The position numbers were made by a program, and so were the translations under genes. From contig NZ_LJYW01000001.1 in NCBI RefSeq assembly GCF_001305515.1, forward strand, positions 5,689,691 through 5,753,690: DNA of 64,000 nt. The letters are read 5' to 3'. Source of the stretch: Prosthecodimorpha hirschii (GTDB taxonomy: Bacteria > Pseudomonadota > Alphaproteobacteria > Rhizobiales > Ancalomicrobiaceae). Positions 38,617-48,441 of this stretch are shown piece by piece. The notes below the pieces were generated by a model. The model worked only from the letters and a program-made list of their open reading frames with translations, was not told the DNA's origin and did no database searches. Position 1 is the stretch's first letter. Each line of letters opens with the position of its first letter.

Positions 38617-39726
38617 ATGCCGATCGATCGGCGCAGCCTGATCCTGTCGCTCGGCGCCGCCGTTGGAGCGAGCCTGCTGCCGCGCGGGGCCGGGTCGGTC
38701 GGGGCGCCGACGCTTTTCGCCGGATGCCTTTTCGATGCCGATGGCGGCGGGCGGCTCGCCCTGTTCGACCCGGACGGACGACAACTCGTCGCCTCCGACC
38801 TGCCGGCGCGCGGCCATGACGTGGCCGTCTCGCCGGACGGCCGCCTGGTCGTCGCCTTCGCCCGCAGGCCGGGCACCTGGGCGGCCGTGATCGAGCGCGC
38901 CAGCGGCCGCGTGCTGACCACCATCCTGGCCGCGCCGGAGCGGCACTTCTACGGCCACGGCGTCTTTTCGCCCGACGGCCGGCTGCTGATGGCGACCGAG
39001 AACGACACGCGGGGCGGCGACGGCCTGGTCGGTCTCTATGACGTGGCCGACGGCTTCCGCCGCCTCGGCGAGGTGCCGAGCTGCGGCGTCGGCCCGCACG
39101 ACATGACGCTGATGCCCGGCGGGGAACTGGTGGCGGTGGCCAATGGCGGCATCCGCACCCATCCGGAGACCGGCCGCGACATGCTCAATCTCGACGCCAT
39201 GCGGCCCAATCTGGCGCTGCTGCGGCGCGACGGCCGTCTGGCCGACGCCTTCGAACTGCCGGAGGCCTTCCGGCTGTCGAGCCTGCGCCACATCGCGGTC
39301 GCCCCCGACGGCACGGTCGGCTTCGGCTGTCAGTATGCGGGCGACGCCGAGGCGGCGCCGGAACTGGTCGGCGTCGTGACCCGCGCCGGGCGGCTTGAGC
39401 TGCTGCCCGTGCCCGAAGACGCCAACATGCTGTTCGAGAACTATATCGGCTCGGTCGCCTTCGATGCCTCCGGCACCATCCTGGCCGCCGCGAGCCCCAA
39501 GGGCGGCGCGGTCGGCTACTGGGACGTGCCCGGCCGGCGCTTCCTCGGCATGAGCCGCCTGACCGACGCCTGCGGCCTCGCCGCCGCGCCGGCCTCGGGC
39601 CTGTTCATGCTCTCGGGCGGTGCCTCGGGCCTGCGCCTCGCCCGGGCGGAGACCGGCGATCTCGCCCGGCTCGGCGGCAGCGATGCCGGCCGCTGGATGT
39701 GGGACAACCATCTGCTGACGCTCTGA
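38617..39726 (+). CDS. DUF1513 beta-propeller protein, TAT-like signal
   Basis: A 369-residue protein with a twin-arginine-like start (IDRRSLILSLGAAVGASLLPRG) and a WD/YVTN-style propeller: repeated blades of the form SPDGRLVVAFARR, SPDGRLLMATEND, MPGGELVAVANGG, APDGTVGFGCQ, DASGTILAAASPKGG. This is the DUF1513 family, consistently found with imelysin and di-heme genes. The start is four bases after the previous stop. It is the last gene of the iron operon; its exact role is unknown. It converges with parE. Confidence 0.9.
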   Translation: MPIDRRSLILSLGAAVGASLLPRGAGSVGAPTLFAGCLFDADGGGRLALFDPDGRQLVASDLPARGHDVAVSPDGRLVVAFARRPGTWAAVIERASGRVLTTILAAPERHFYGHGVFSPDGRLLMATENDTRGGDGLVGLYDVADGFRRLGEVPSCGVGPHDMTLMPGGELVAVANGGIRTHPETGRDMLNLDAMRPNLALLRRDGRLADAFELPEAFRLSSLRHIAVAPDGTVGFGCQYAGDAEAAPELVGVVTRAGRLELLPVPEDANMLFENYIGSVAFDASGTILAAASPKGGAVGYWDVPGRRFLGMSRLTDACGLAAAPASGLFMLSGGASGLRLARAETGDLARLGGSDAGRWMWDNHLLTL

Positions 39727-39835
39727 CGGCGCCCGGCGGGCGCGCCCTCCAACGTGTCCGGACCTGGGGCTTTCGACATCGCCGGCGCCCGGCCGGCTGC
39801 CGCCCAGCTTTGCCCGACTTCCGGCCGATCGGTCG

Positions 39836-41911
<2,076 letters not shown>

Positions 41912-42199
41912 TCGGGCTTTCGGTCGATGATGTCGTCGGCGCGGTCTATCACGAATCGCCGGCGATTGTCGCACGGGCGAAAGCGGACCGGAAGCGTATG
42001 TTCCCTGAATGTTCGCGGCAAGCCCGTCCGTGCCCGGGGGGGCCGCATGGCTGCAAGGGGTGCCGCACGGCGGGCGGTGAGGGCGGCGGGCGCCGCTTCC
42101 TCCGCCGCCGGAGGATGCCTCCGGGCATCGCGCGGCCGAGGGCATTCGACGAGCGCCGCCCCGGCCGGCAGGGGACCGGGGCGACATTCGTCGGTGCGT

Positions 42200-42613
42200 T
42201 CAGCGGCCGGCGTAGCCCGGCTCGACCGCGTCCAGGCTCTCGGCGCGGCTCGAACCGGTCGCCCGGAACACGGCGATGGCGAAGATCAGCATCGCGGCGA
42301 CCGTCAGGAGCGAACCGGCGATGGCCACGGCCACGCCCCAGTCCTGGCCGGTCACGCTGCCGGCGATGCCGATGGAGAGCGCCAGGGCGCCGGGCAGCGC
42401 GAGGGTGAAATGCAGGCCGGCCAGCCAGCCGGCCGCGTGCGGCATGGCGCGATAGAACAGGCCGGCCAGGAACAGGGTCGTGAAGCCGACCAGGTTGACG
42501 TGGGCGTGGACGGGCGACAGCGTGAAATCGTGCACGATGCCCATCCGGATGCCGAGCCCCATGCCGGCAAGCGCGAACAGCACGGCGCAGCGCAGGAACC
42601 AGTTTCCGATCAT
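42200..42613 (-). CDS. miniature membrane protein resembling heme-copper oxidase subunit I
   Basis: A 137-residue protein with four TM helices (about 5-27, 37-57, 62-88, 93-118). The second helix begins LSPVHAHVNLVGFTTLFLAGLFYRAMP, matching the H-x-H-x-N-L-x-G helix of cbb3-type oxidase subunit I and NorB, where the histidines bind heme. A following LAGLHFTLALPGALAL also recalls that family. The other oxidase helices and the CuB site are missing, so it cannot be an oxidase by itself. GGAG precedes ATG 42613. No other oxidase genes are near. Role unknown. Confidence 0.78.
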   Translation of the reverse strand: MIGNWFLRCAVLFALAGMGLGIRMGIVHDFTLSPVHAHVNLVGFTTLFLAGLFYRAMPHAAGWLAGLHFTLALPGALALSIGIAGSVTGQDWGVAVAIAGSLLTVAAMLIFAIAVFRATGSSRAESLDAVEPGYAGR

Positions 42614-42797
42614 AATCCAACTCCGATGTTCAACCGGCGCCTGCTGGCGCCGGGCCCCCTGACCATCGGAAGGCGCGGCTGATAGCCGAGCCCGATGCCC
42701 GGCGCAACCGTTTGCGCGCCAACAATCGAGCCGCCCCCCGGTCACGTTCCCGTGAGGGGATCTGCGTATCGGTCGGCGCGTGGCGGCTGGGGCGGGC

Positions 42798-44000
42798 CTA
42801 GACTGTCGTTCCGGCGGAGGCCCGGCCGGTTCGTCGGCCCGGCAGCCGGGCGATCAGCGGATCGGCCAGGGCCGCCAGCAGCCGCCGTCCGGCCGGCTCG
42901 ATGAAGGCCGCGATCAGCCAGGACGCGGCGAGGAGGGCGGCGCCCGCCACCGCCAGGGCGGCGATCGGATCGATCCCGGCCGCGGTGAGCCGGGCGAGCG
43001 CGACCGCGCCGATATTCTGATGCAGCAGATAGGCCGGATAGGTCATCAGCCCGGCCGTCCGGGCCAGGCGCGCCGCCGCCGGACCGGTGCTGAGCGGCAC
43101 GGCCAGGGCGACCAGGGCAAAGACGGCCAGATGGAGCAGCGCGACGACGCGGAGATCCGGCACCACGCCATACTGGGTGGTGAGATCGGCCGCATTGACC
43201 ATGCCGTGGGCGACCTGCACGGCCATGGCGGCGGCCAGCATGGCCAGACGCCCCACGCTCGGGCCGTCGACCCGCAGCCGGTAAAGGAGGATGCCGGCCA
43301 GGAATTCGCCGGCGAAGCTGGCCAGCACCAGCCGGTCGAAGGCGACATTGCCGAGCTTCAGGTTGATCGCCGAGAGGGCGAGCCAACTCCAGCCGAGCAG
43401 GGCCGGGTGGCGCCGCCACAGTCCGGTCGCCAGCGCCAGAAAGACCCAGCCGTAGAAGACGAGTTCGACGACGATCGACCAATAGGCCGAATCGACGAAA
43501 CGCTGGCCGAACAGATGCGGCAGGAAGGTCAGGTTGGCGAGCCATTGCGCGGCCGTGACCGGCAAGGCCGGATCGGCGGCCCAGGCCAGCACCGCGGCCG
43601 TCAGGCTGACCGAAACCGCGAAGGCCGGCCACAGCCGCAGCAGGCGGGCACGGGCAAAGCCGATCGCGTCGCGCCCCTCGGCCGACCAGGCGATGACGAA
43701 GCCCGACAGGGTGAAGAACAGGTCGACCCCGAAATAGCCATAGACCGCAACCGCCTCGAGGCCGGGAAAGCGGACCGGTCCGCTCACCCCGGTGACCGGA
43801 CCGCGAAACAGCCAATGGAAGGCGATCACCGCCAGGACGGCGACGACGCGCAGCAGGTCCAGTCCCGGCAGGCGTGGCGGCAGGGCAGCCCGGGCCAAGC
43901 GGCCGGCACCGATGCCAATGCTGCCGGGCTCGGTGGCGATCCCAGCCGCCCTTCCTCCGCCCCGGGGGGACCCGGCGGTCTCGCTGCTCGATGGGTTCAT
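42798..44000 (-). CDS. acyltransferase 3 family membrane protein
   Basis: A 400-residue member of acyltransferase family 3 (PF01757), membrane O-acyltransferases that modify surface sugars such as exopolysaccharide or O-antigen. About ten TM helices. The catalytic-region histidine is in LLRVVAVLAVIAFHWLFRG, followed by VYGYFGVDLFFTLSGFVIAW, RARLLRLWPAF, SAYWSIVVELVFYGW and MTYPAYLLHQNIGAV. ATG 44000 is chosen (MNPSSSETAG), though the frame continues upstream. A link to capsule acetylation is possible but the capsule genes are 30 kb away. Confidence 0.85.
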   Translation of the reverse strand: MNPSSSETAGSPRGGGRAAGIATEPGSIGIGAGRLARAALPPRLPGLDLLRVVAVLAVIAFHWLFRGPVTGVSGPVRFPGLEAVAVYGYFGVDLFFTLSGFVIAWSAEGRDAIGFARARLLRLWPAFAVSVSLTAAVLAWAADPALPVTAAQWLANLTFLPHLFGQRFVDSAYWSIVVELVFYGWVFLALATGLWRRHPALLGWSWLALSAINLKLGNVAFDRLVLASFAGEFLAGILLYRLRVDGPSVGRLAMLAAAMAVQVAHGMVNAADLTTQYGVVPDLRVVALLHLAVFALVALAVPLSTGPAAARLARTAGLMTYPAYLLHQNIGAVALARLTAAGIDPIAALAVAGAALLAASWLIAAFIEPAGRRLLAALADPLIARLPGRRTGRASAGTTV

Positions 44001-44430
44001 GCCCGGATCCGGCGTCCTGCGGCCGCATGCCGGCCCCGCTGGCGACCATCCGGGAAACCGCCCCGCCTGTCGACGGCAACGGCGTCTTAACCTTAGCGCC
44101 GACCCCGCGTGCGCTGCAGCATGGCATGTCGGCCACAACATGACCGAATTGTAAGGAAGCCCTTGCCCTCGTCCACCGCCTCGCCTATGTGCGGGGGAAC
44201 CAGGCCGGGCCCCTCTGGCGGTTCGTTCGCGAACCGCGATGTCGGACTGGACATCCCGTCGAGTGGCCCGGCTGCCGTGCATCGCCGAAGGACACTGACC
44301 GATCCGGGCTCGAGCGGACCGGCCGCGCGCGATTGGCGCGGTCGTCCCGACGGCGTGTCGGATGGTCAGTGCCCTTTGTCGTTCGTCCGACCTCCGGCCG
44401 CTCTTTGCGGTTCAACGAAGAGGATGGACC
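44001..44430. other. leader/intergenic region of terC with a UUCG hairpin
   Basis: 430 bp without a gene. At 44218-44237 there is a perfect 8-bp hairpin, GCGGTTCG-TTCG-CGAACCGC, with a stable UUCG tetraloop, followed by GATGTC/GACATC. TerC-type genes often carry a manganese riboswitch (yybP-ykoY), but its conserved loop bases are not visible here, so I call only a structured leader. Confidence 0.4.
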
Positions 44431-45075
44431 ATGACCGAAATCTTTTCGGCCGACGTGCTCACGGCCCTGCTGCAAGTGATCATGATCGACCTCGTATTGG
44501 CCGGCGACAACGCGATCGTCATCGGCCTGGCGGCCGCCGGGCTGCCCAAGGACCAGCGCAACAAGGCGATCCTGATCGGCATCGGCGCGGCGACCGTGCT
44601 GCGCATCATCTTCGCCGGCCTGACCACGCAGCTGCTGCAGATCGTCGGCCTTCTGCTCGCCGGCGGCATCCTGCTGCTCTGGGTGTGCTGGAAGATGTGG
44701 CGCGAACTGCGCACCTCCCATGCCGAGGAGGTCGAGGCCGAGGCGGCGCTGGACGGCACGGCGACCGGCGACAGCGGCGCGCCGCGCAAGACCTTCGCCC
44801 AGGCCGCCTGGCAGATCGTCGTCGCCGACATCTCCATGTCGCTCGACAACGTCCTGGCGGTCGCCGGTGCGGCGCGCGAACATCCCTGGGTGCTGATCTT
44901 CGGCCTTGGCCTGTCGATCGCGCTGATGGGCATCGCGGCGAGCTTCATTGCCCGCCTGCTGCAGAAGCACCGCTGGATCGCCTATGTCGGCCTTGCCGTC
45001 ATCCTCTATGTCGCCGTCGACATGATCTGGCGCGGCGCCCACGAGGTCGCCCCGCTGGCCGGCATCGCGCTGTAA
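44431..45075 (+). CDS. TerC family membrane protein (YjbE type)
   Basis: A 214-residue TerC-family integral membrane protein with about seven TM helices. It has the two family repeats with acidic/Asn signatures: IDLVLAGDNAIVIGLAA in TM1 and VVADISMSLDNVLAVAGAA later. A cytoplasmic acidic loop (EEVEAEAALDGTATGD) joins the halves. Members of the group export manganese or assist metalation of exported enzymes. AGAGG precedes ATG 44431. It is monocistronic; mntH (Mn import) is at 59.4 kb. Confidence 0.9.
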   Translation: MTEIFSADVLTALLQVIMIDLVLAGDNAIVIGLAAAGLPKDQRNKAILIGIGAATVLRIIFAGLTTQLLQIVGLLLAGGILLLWVCWKMWRELRTSHAEEVEAEAALDGTATGDSGAPRKTFAQAAWQIVVADISMSLDNVLAVAGAAREHPWVLIFGLGLSIALMGIAASFIARLLQKHRWIAYVGLAVILYVAVDMIWRGAHEVAPLAGIAL

Positions 45076-45250
45076 TCGCACGGCCTTGACCATGTTGGGC
45101 CCGCCGCGTCCCGTTCAGGATGCGGCGGGCCTGACCATTTGTCGCGGTCCGATTTGCGCGCACCGCCCGCATGCCGGCTTGTCCGGATTGTCCTTGGCTG
45201 CGTAACAGGCTACCGGGAACGATCGGCAGGCACTTCGGAGGGAGACCGGC

Positions 45251-45556
45251 ATGGCGGGATTGACGGCATCGGCACTGGTCGTCCTGGCCGGAGTGCTCGG
45301 ATCGGATGCGGGCGGCGACGCGGCCGCCCAGAAGAAGGACGCCGATTCGGCGGTCAGCACGCTGGCCACCGTTCAGGGCTGCAAGATCGACCTTTCGGCG
45401 CCGCTGCGCCGCCTGCTGCTGCAGAAGGCCGGCCGCATCCACAAAACGAAGGCGGCGCTGGATGCGGCCATCGCCGAGGAGGCGGCGCTGTTCGCGGCCC
45501 TGCCCGAGGGCACGCGGACGGAACTCTGCGCGGCGATCGCCGGCGCCCTGAAATGA
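45251..45556 (+). CDS. small secreted protein, unknown function
   Basis: A 101-residue protein with an N-terminal export signal (~1-25, GLTASALVVLAGVLGSDAGG) and a helical, Ala/Leu-rich mature part. Two cysteines (QGCKIDL and ELCAAIAG) could form a disulphide in the periplasm. GGAGGGAG lies six bases before ATG 45251, strong support for translation. No recognised family and no operon partner. Confidence 0.68.
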   Translation: MAGLTASALVVLAGVLGSDAGGDAAAQKKDADSAVSTLATVQGCKIDLSAPLRRLLLQKAGRIHKTKAALDAAIAEEAALFAALPEGTRTELCAAIAGALK

Positions 45557-45632
45557 CAGGTTGACCCCGGTCGGCCGGTCCGGGCTTCAAGGCTCCCGGA
45601 CCGGCCGATCGCGTTTGGCCGGCTTGCCGCCA

Positions 45633-46298
45633 TCACGCCTTGACGAGGGCCTCGACGATGTCGGCGAGTGCCGTCAGTTCATCCCGGTTCACGGCATGGC
45701 CGAAGCCGGGATAGATCCGTTCGTCCACCACCGCGCCGGCCTGGCGGAAGAGCGCGGCCGTCTCGCCGACATGGTCGAGCGGAATATGCGGATCGGCCTC
45801 GTTGCAGCCCAGGAACACCGGCAGGCCGTCGAAGCTGCCGGGCGTTGCGGCATGGCTGCCGAGCGGGCCGATCAGGCCGCCGGACAGGCCGACCGCGGCG
45901 CCGATCCGGCCCGGATGACGCCAGGCATATTCGAGCGCCAGGCAGGCGCCCTGCGAGAAGCCGCCGACCAGGATGCGCTTCGCCGGATGGCCGGCCGCGG
46001 CGGCCGCGCCGACCAGCCCGTCGACCAGCGCCAGGGCCGAGCCGAGCCAGGGCTCGTTGCGGGCGACGGGCTCCAGGAAGCGGCCCGGATACCAGGTGTT
46101 GCCGACGGCTTCGGGGGCGAGGACGGCGAGATCGGCGCGCCCGAGATGCCGGGCGAGGCCGAGCATGTCGTCGGCATCGCTGCCGCGGCCATGGATCAGG
46201 ATGACGACGGCCGCCGCCGCGGCGAGCGGGGCGCCGGCGGTGGCGATCCGGGCCCGGGCATGCGGCCCGGCGGGAGGATGATCGAGAAGCAGGGTCAT
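45633..46298 (-). CDS. alpha/beta hydrolase (carboxylesterase/phospholipase type)
   Basis: A 221-residue serine esterase of the carboxylesterase/phospholipase group. The oxyanion block is VVILIHGRGSDADDML (~32), the nucleophile elbow is VGGFSQGACLALEYA (Ser ~117), the Asp is in GCNEADPHIPLDHV and the His in YPGFGHAVN (~205). It overlaps functionally with the preceding dioxygenase gene: eight bases separate them on the minus strand. That hydrolase-dioxygenase pairing recurs with MhqO/MhqD-type proteins in quinone detoxification (established for Bacillus; inferred here). Confidence 0.9.
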   Translation of the reverse strand: MTLLLDHPPAGPHARARIATAGAPLAAAAAVVILIHGRGSDADDMLGLARHLGRADLAVLAPEAVGNTWYPGRFLEPVARNEPWLGSALALVDGLVGAAAAAGHPAKRILVGGFSQGACLALEYAWRHPGRIGAAVGLSGGLIGPLGSHAATPGSFDGLPVFLGCNEADPHIPLDHVGETAALFRQAGAVVDERIYPGFGHAVNRDELTALADIVEALVKA

Positions 46299-46306
46299 GG
46301 CGTCCC

Positions 46307-47254
46307 TCACAGCGGCTTCAGGTTGCGTTCGATCGCGGCGCGGCGCGGTTCCAGGAAGGGCGGCAGCGACAGGGCCTCGCCGAGGGTCTCCATCGGTTCG
46401 TCGGCGGCGAAGCCGGGAATGTCGGTGGCGATCTCGAACAGGATGCCGTTCGGCTCGCGGAAATAGAGCGAGCGGAAGTAGAAGCGCTCGACCTCGCCGC
46501 TCGACGGCACCCGGAAGCCGCGCAGGCGTTCGGTCCAGGCGCGCAGGGTCTCGTAGTCGGGCGTCCGGAAGGCGACGTGATGGACCCCGCCGGCGCCCTC
46601 GCGGGCCGGGGGCAGGTCCGGCTGCACGGCGACATGCAGCTCCGCCGCGGCCCCGCCCGGACCCATCGCATAGGCGACGACCGGCCCGCCGGGGAACTCG
46701 GCATCCTGGTATTCGGCCTCGCGGCGCATGTTCATCAGCGTGGTCAGCACGGCGTCGGTCGGGTCGAGCTTCGGCACGCTCAGCGTGATCCGGGCGAGGC
46801 CGCGGATCTGGTGCTCGGCCGGAACCGGGCTCTTCGACCAGGGATGGGTCTCGTCGCGATCGTCGGCGACCAGTTCCAGCCGCTGCCCCTCGCGATCCTC
46901 GAAGGCGAGCGACAGCCGGCCGCGCCGCTCGGCGATCTCGGAGACCGCGCGGCCCTCGGCGACGAGCCGCTCGCGCCACCAGCCGAGACTGCCGGCGGCG
47001 ACGCGGAAGCCGGTCCGCACGATCGAATTCGTGCCGCGCCGCGCCGGCGCGGTCGGCCAGTCGAAGAAGGTGATGTCGGATCCCGGCGTGGCATCGCCGT
47101 CGCCGTAGAACAGATGATAGGCGCTGGTGTCGTCCTGGTTGACGGTCTTCTTGACCAGGCGCAGGCCGAGCACGCGGGTGTAGAAGTCGAGATTGCCGGA
47201 GGCATTCGACGTGATGGCGGTCAGATGATGGATTCCACCGAGAGCGAGGTCCAT
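46307..47254 (-). CDS. ring-cleaving dioxygenase of the VOC superfamily (MhqO-like)
   Basis: A 315-residue protein with two vicinal-oxygen-chelate modules. It starts [37 protein letters not shown], the typical MhqO start with a metal-binding His. The second module has [19 protein letters not shown] and [18 protein letters not shown] with the metal-binding Glu. AGGAGG precedes ATG 47254. It is followed by the esterase gene (45.6 kb) in a probable two-gene operon for hydroquinone/catechol detoxification. Confidence 0.92.
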   Translation of the reverse strand: MDLALGGIHHLTAITSNASGNLDFYTRVLGLRLVKKTVNQDDTSAYHLFYGDGDATPGSDITFFDWPTAPARRGTNSIVRTGFRVAAGSLGWWRERLVAEGRAVSEIAERRGRLSLAFEDREGQRLELVADDRDETHPWSKSPVPAEHQIRGLARITLSVPKLDPTDAVLTTLMNMRREAEYQDAEFPGGPVVAYAMGPGGAAAELHVAVQPDLPPAREGAGGVHHVAFRTPDYETLRAWTERLRGFRVPSSGEVERFYFRSLYFREPNGILFEIATDIPGFAADEPMETLGEALSLPPFLEPRRAAIERNLKPL

Positions 47255-47615
47255 GGCGTCCTCCTGGGACTTGGAACGATCGGAACTGTTGCGGCCAATA
47301 TCGGTGTTCCCGCCGGAAAGACAATTCGACGGATCGTTCGGCAGGATTGAACAGTCGCCGTCCGACGGACGGCGCCGCCCGCCGATCGGGATGGCGCGGC
47401 CGCTCTCGATGCCGGCACCCGAGCCGGTGTCCGAGTTCGCCCCTCGATGACCGCCGGTGCCGCGGGTTTCGGGGCGGCGCGGGCCGGGGGCGATGTCTCC
47501 ACGGCCGGCGCGTGACCGGCCGGTCCGGGGGTGCAGGGCTGGTCTGCGTTGGGCTGCGGCGGCGCGGCGGCTAGAATGTTGTCGGCAATCACAGTCCGTC
47601 GAAGAGAGGCCCGCC
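47255..47615. other. divergent intergenic region
   Basis: 361 bp between the VOC dioxygenase and the LysE exporter. It should hold both promoters, but no clear hexamer pair or operator is recognisable. No gene seen. Confidence 0.4.
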
Positions 47616-48248
47616 ATGGATCCGCTTCTTGCCGCTCAGGCCATCGCGGCCGGCATCGTCTATGTCGTCACGCCCGGACCGGCGACCCTGGCGGTTCTCG
47701 GGCTGACGGCGGCGCATGGGCGGGGGCGGGCGGTGCGCTTCCTCGTCGGGCATGCGGTCGGCGACGTGACCTGGGCGGTGCTCGCGCTGGCGGCGCTGGT
47801 CGGGGCCAGCCGGATCGGGCCGGGTCTGTTCCAGGCGCTCGGGGTCGCCTGCGGGCTCTATCTGATCGTGCTCGGCTGGCGCGCCCTGACGACGAAATCC
47901 GATGCCGAGGCGCCGCCGGTCGGCGCCGATGCCCCGCTGCGCACCGGCATCCTGTTCGGCCTGACCAACCCCAAGGCCTATCCGTTCTCGCTCGCCATGT
48001 TCGGCGCGCTCGCGGTCCAGTCCCAGGCCGGAACCATGACGTTCGGCCATGCCGCGGCGCTGCTGGCGGCGGTCTCGGCCGGCTTCGTGATCGGCAGTGC
48101 GATTTCGATCGGCTGGACCGGCCTGCCGCCGGTGCGCCGGCTGTTCGCGCGCTTTCGGGTCTGGATCGTGCGCCTGACCGGCGTGATCTTCATCGCCTTC
48201 GGCGCCAAGGCCTTGGCCGATGCGTCCGGGTTCGTTCGGGCGCGGTGA
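47616..48248 (+). CDS. LysE family amino-acid/threonine exporter
   Basis: A 210-residue LysE/RhtB-type exporter with about six TM helices. The family signature near the N-terminus is [22 protein letters not shown]; then [56 protein letters not shown]. It exports small amino acids or derivatives. AGAGAGG precedes ATG 47616. It ends about 190 bp before ntrY on the same strand. Confidence 0.9.
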   Translation: MDPLLAAQAIAAGIVYVVTPGPATLAVLGLTAAHGRGRAVRFLVGHAVGDVTWAVLALAALVGASRIGPGLFQALGVACGLYLIVLGWRALTTKSDAEAPPVGADAPLRTGILFGLTNPKAYPFSLAMFGALAVQSQAGTMTFGHAAALLAAVSAGFVIGSAISIGWTGLPPVRRLFARFRVWIVRLTGVIFIAFGAKALADASGFVRAR

Positions 48249-48407
48249 CGGCGACGGTGGCGTCCGCCCCGAACAGGGCCGGCGCGACCTTCCGTCCTGT
48301 GGACTCTCGGTCACACTGCCGCATTTCGGCAACAATTGAGGCTGAGGTATGGATCACCGTCCTCGGGGCGGTCCCGCGGGAGGCGGTCGGATTCGCCGGC
48401 CGGCGGG

Positions 48408-48441
48408 CGGACGATCCAGCGGGACGATCCAGCGGACGATG
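48408..48441. repeat. 12-13-bp tandem repeat ending on the ntrY start codon
   Basis: Units of the form CGGACGATCCAG start at 48408, 48420 and 48433. The third, partial, copy supplies the ATG at 48439. Repeat-number changes would alter the distance between any upstream ribosome binding site and the start. Confidence 0.75.

Noticed and set aside
44001-44430. yybP-ykoY manganese riboswitch
   Set aside because: The conserved GGGGAGUAG-type loop and its partner are not found by eye; only a generic hairpin is supported.
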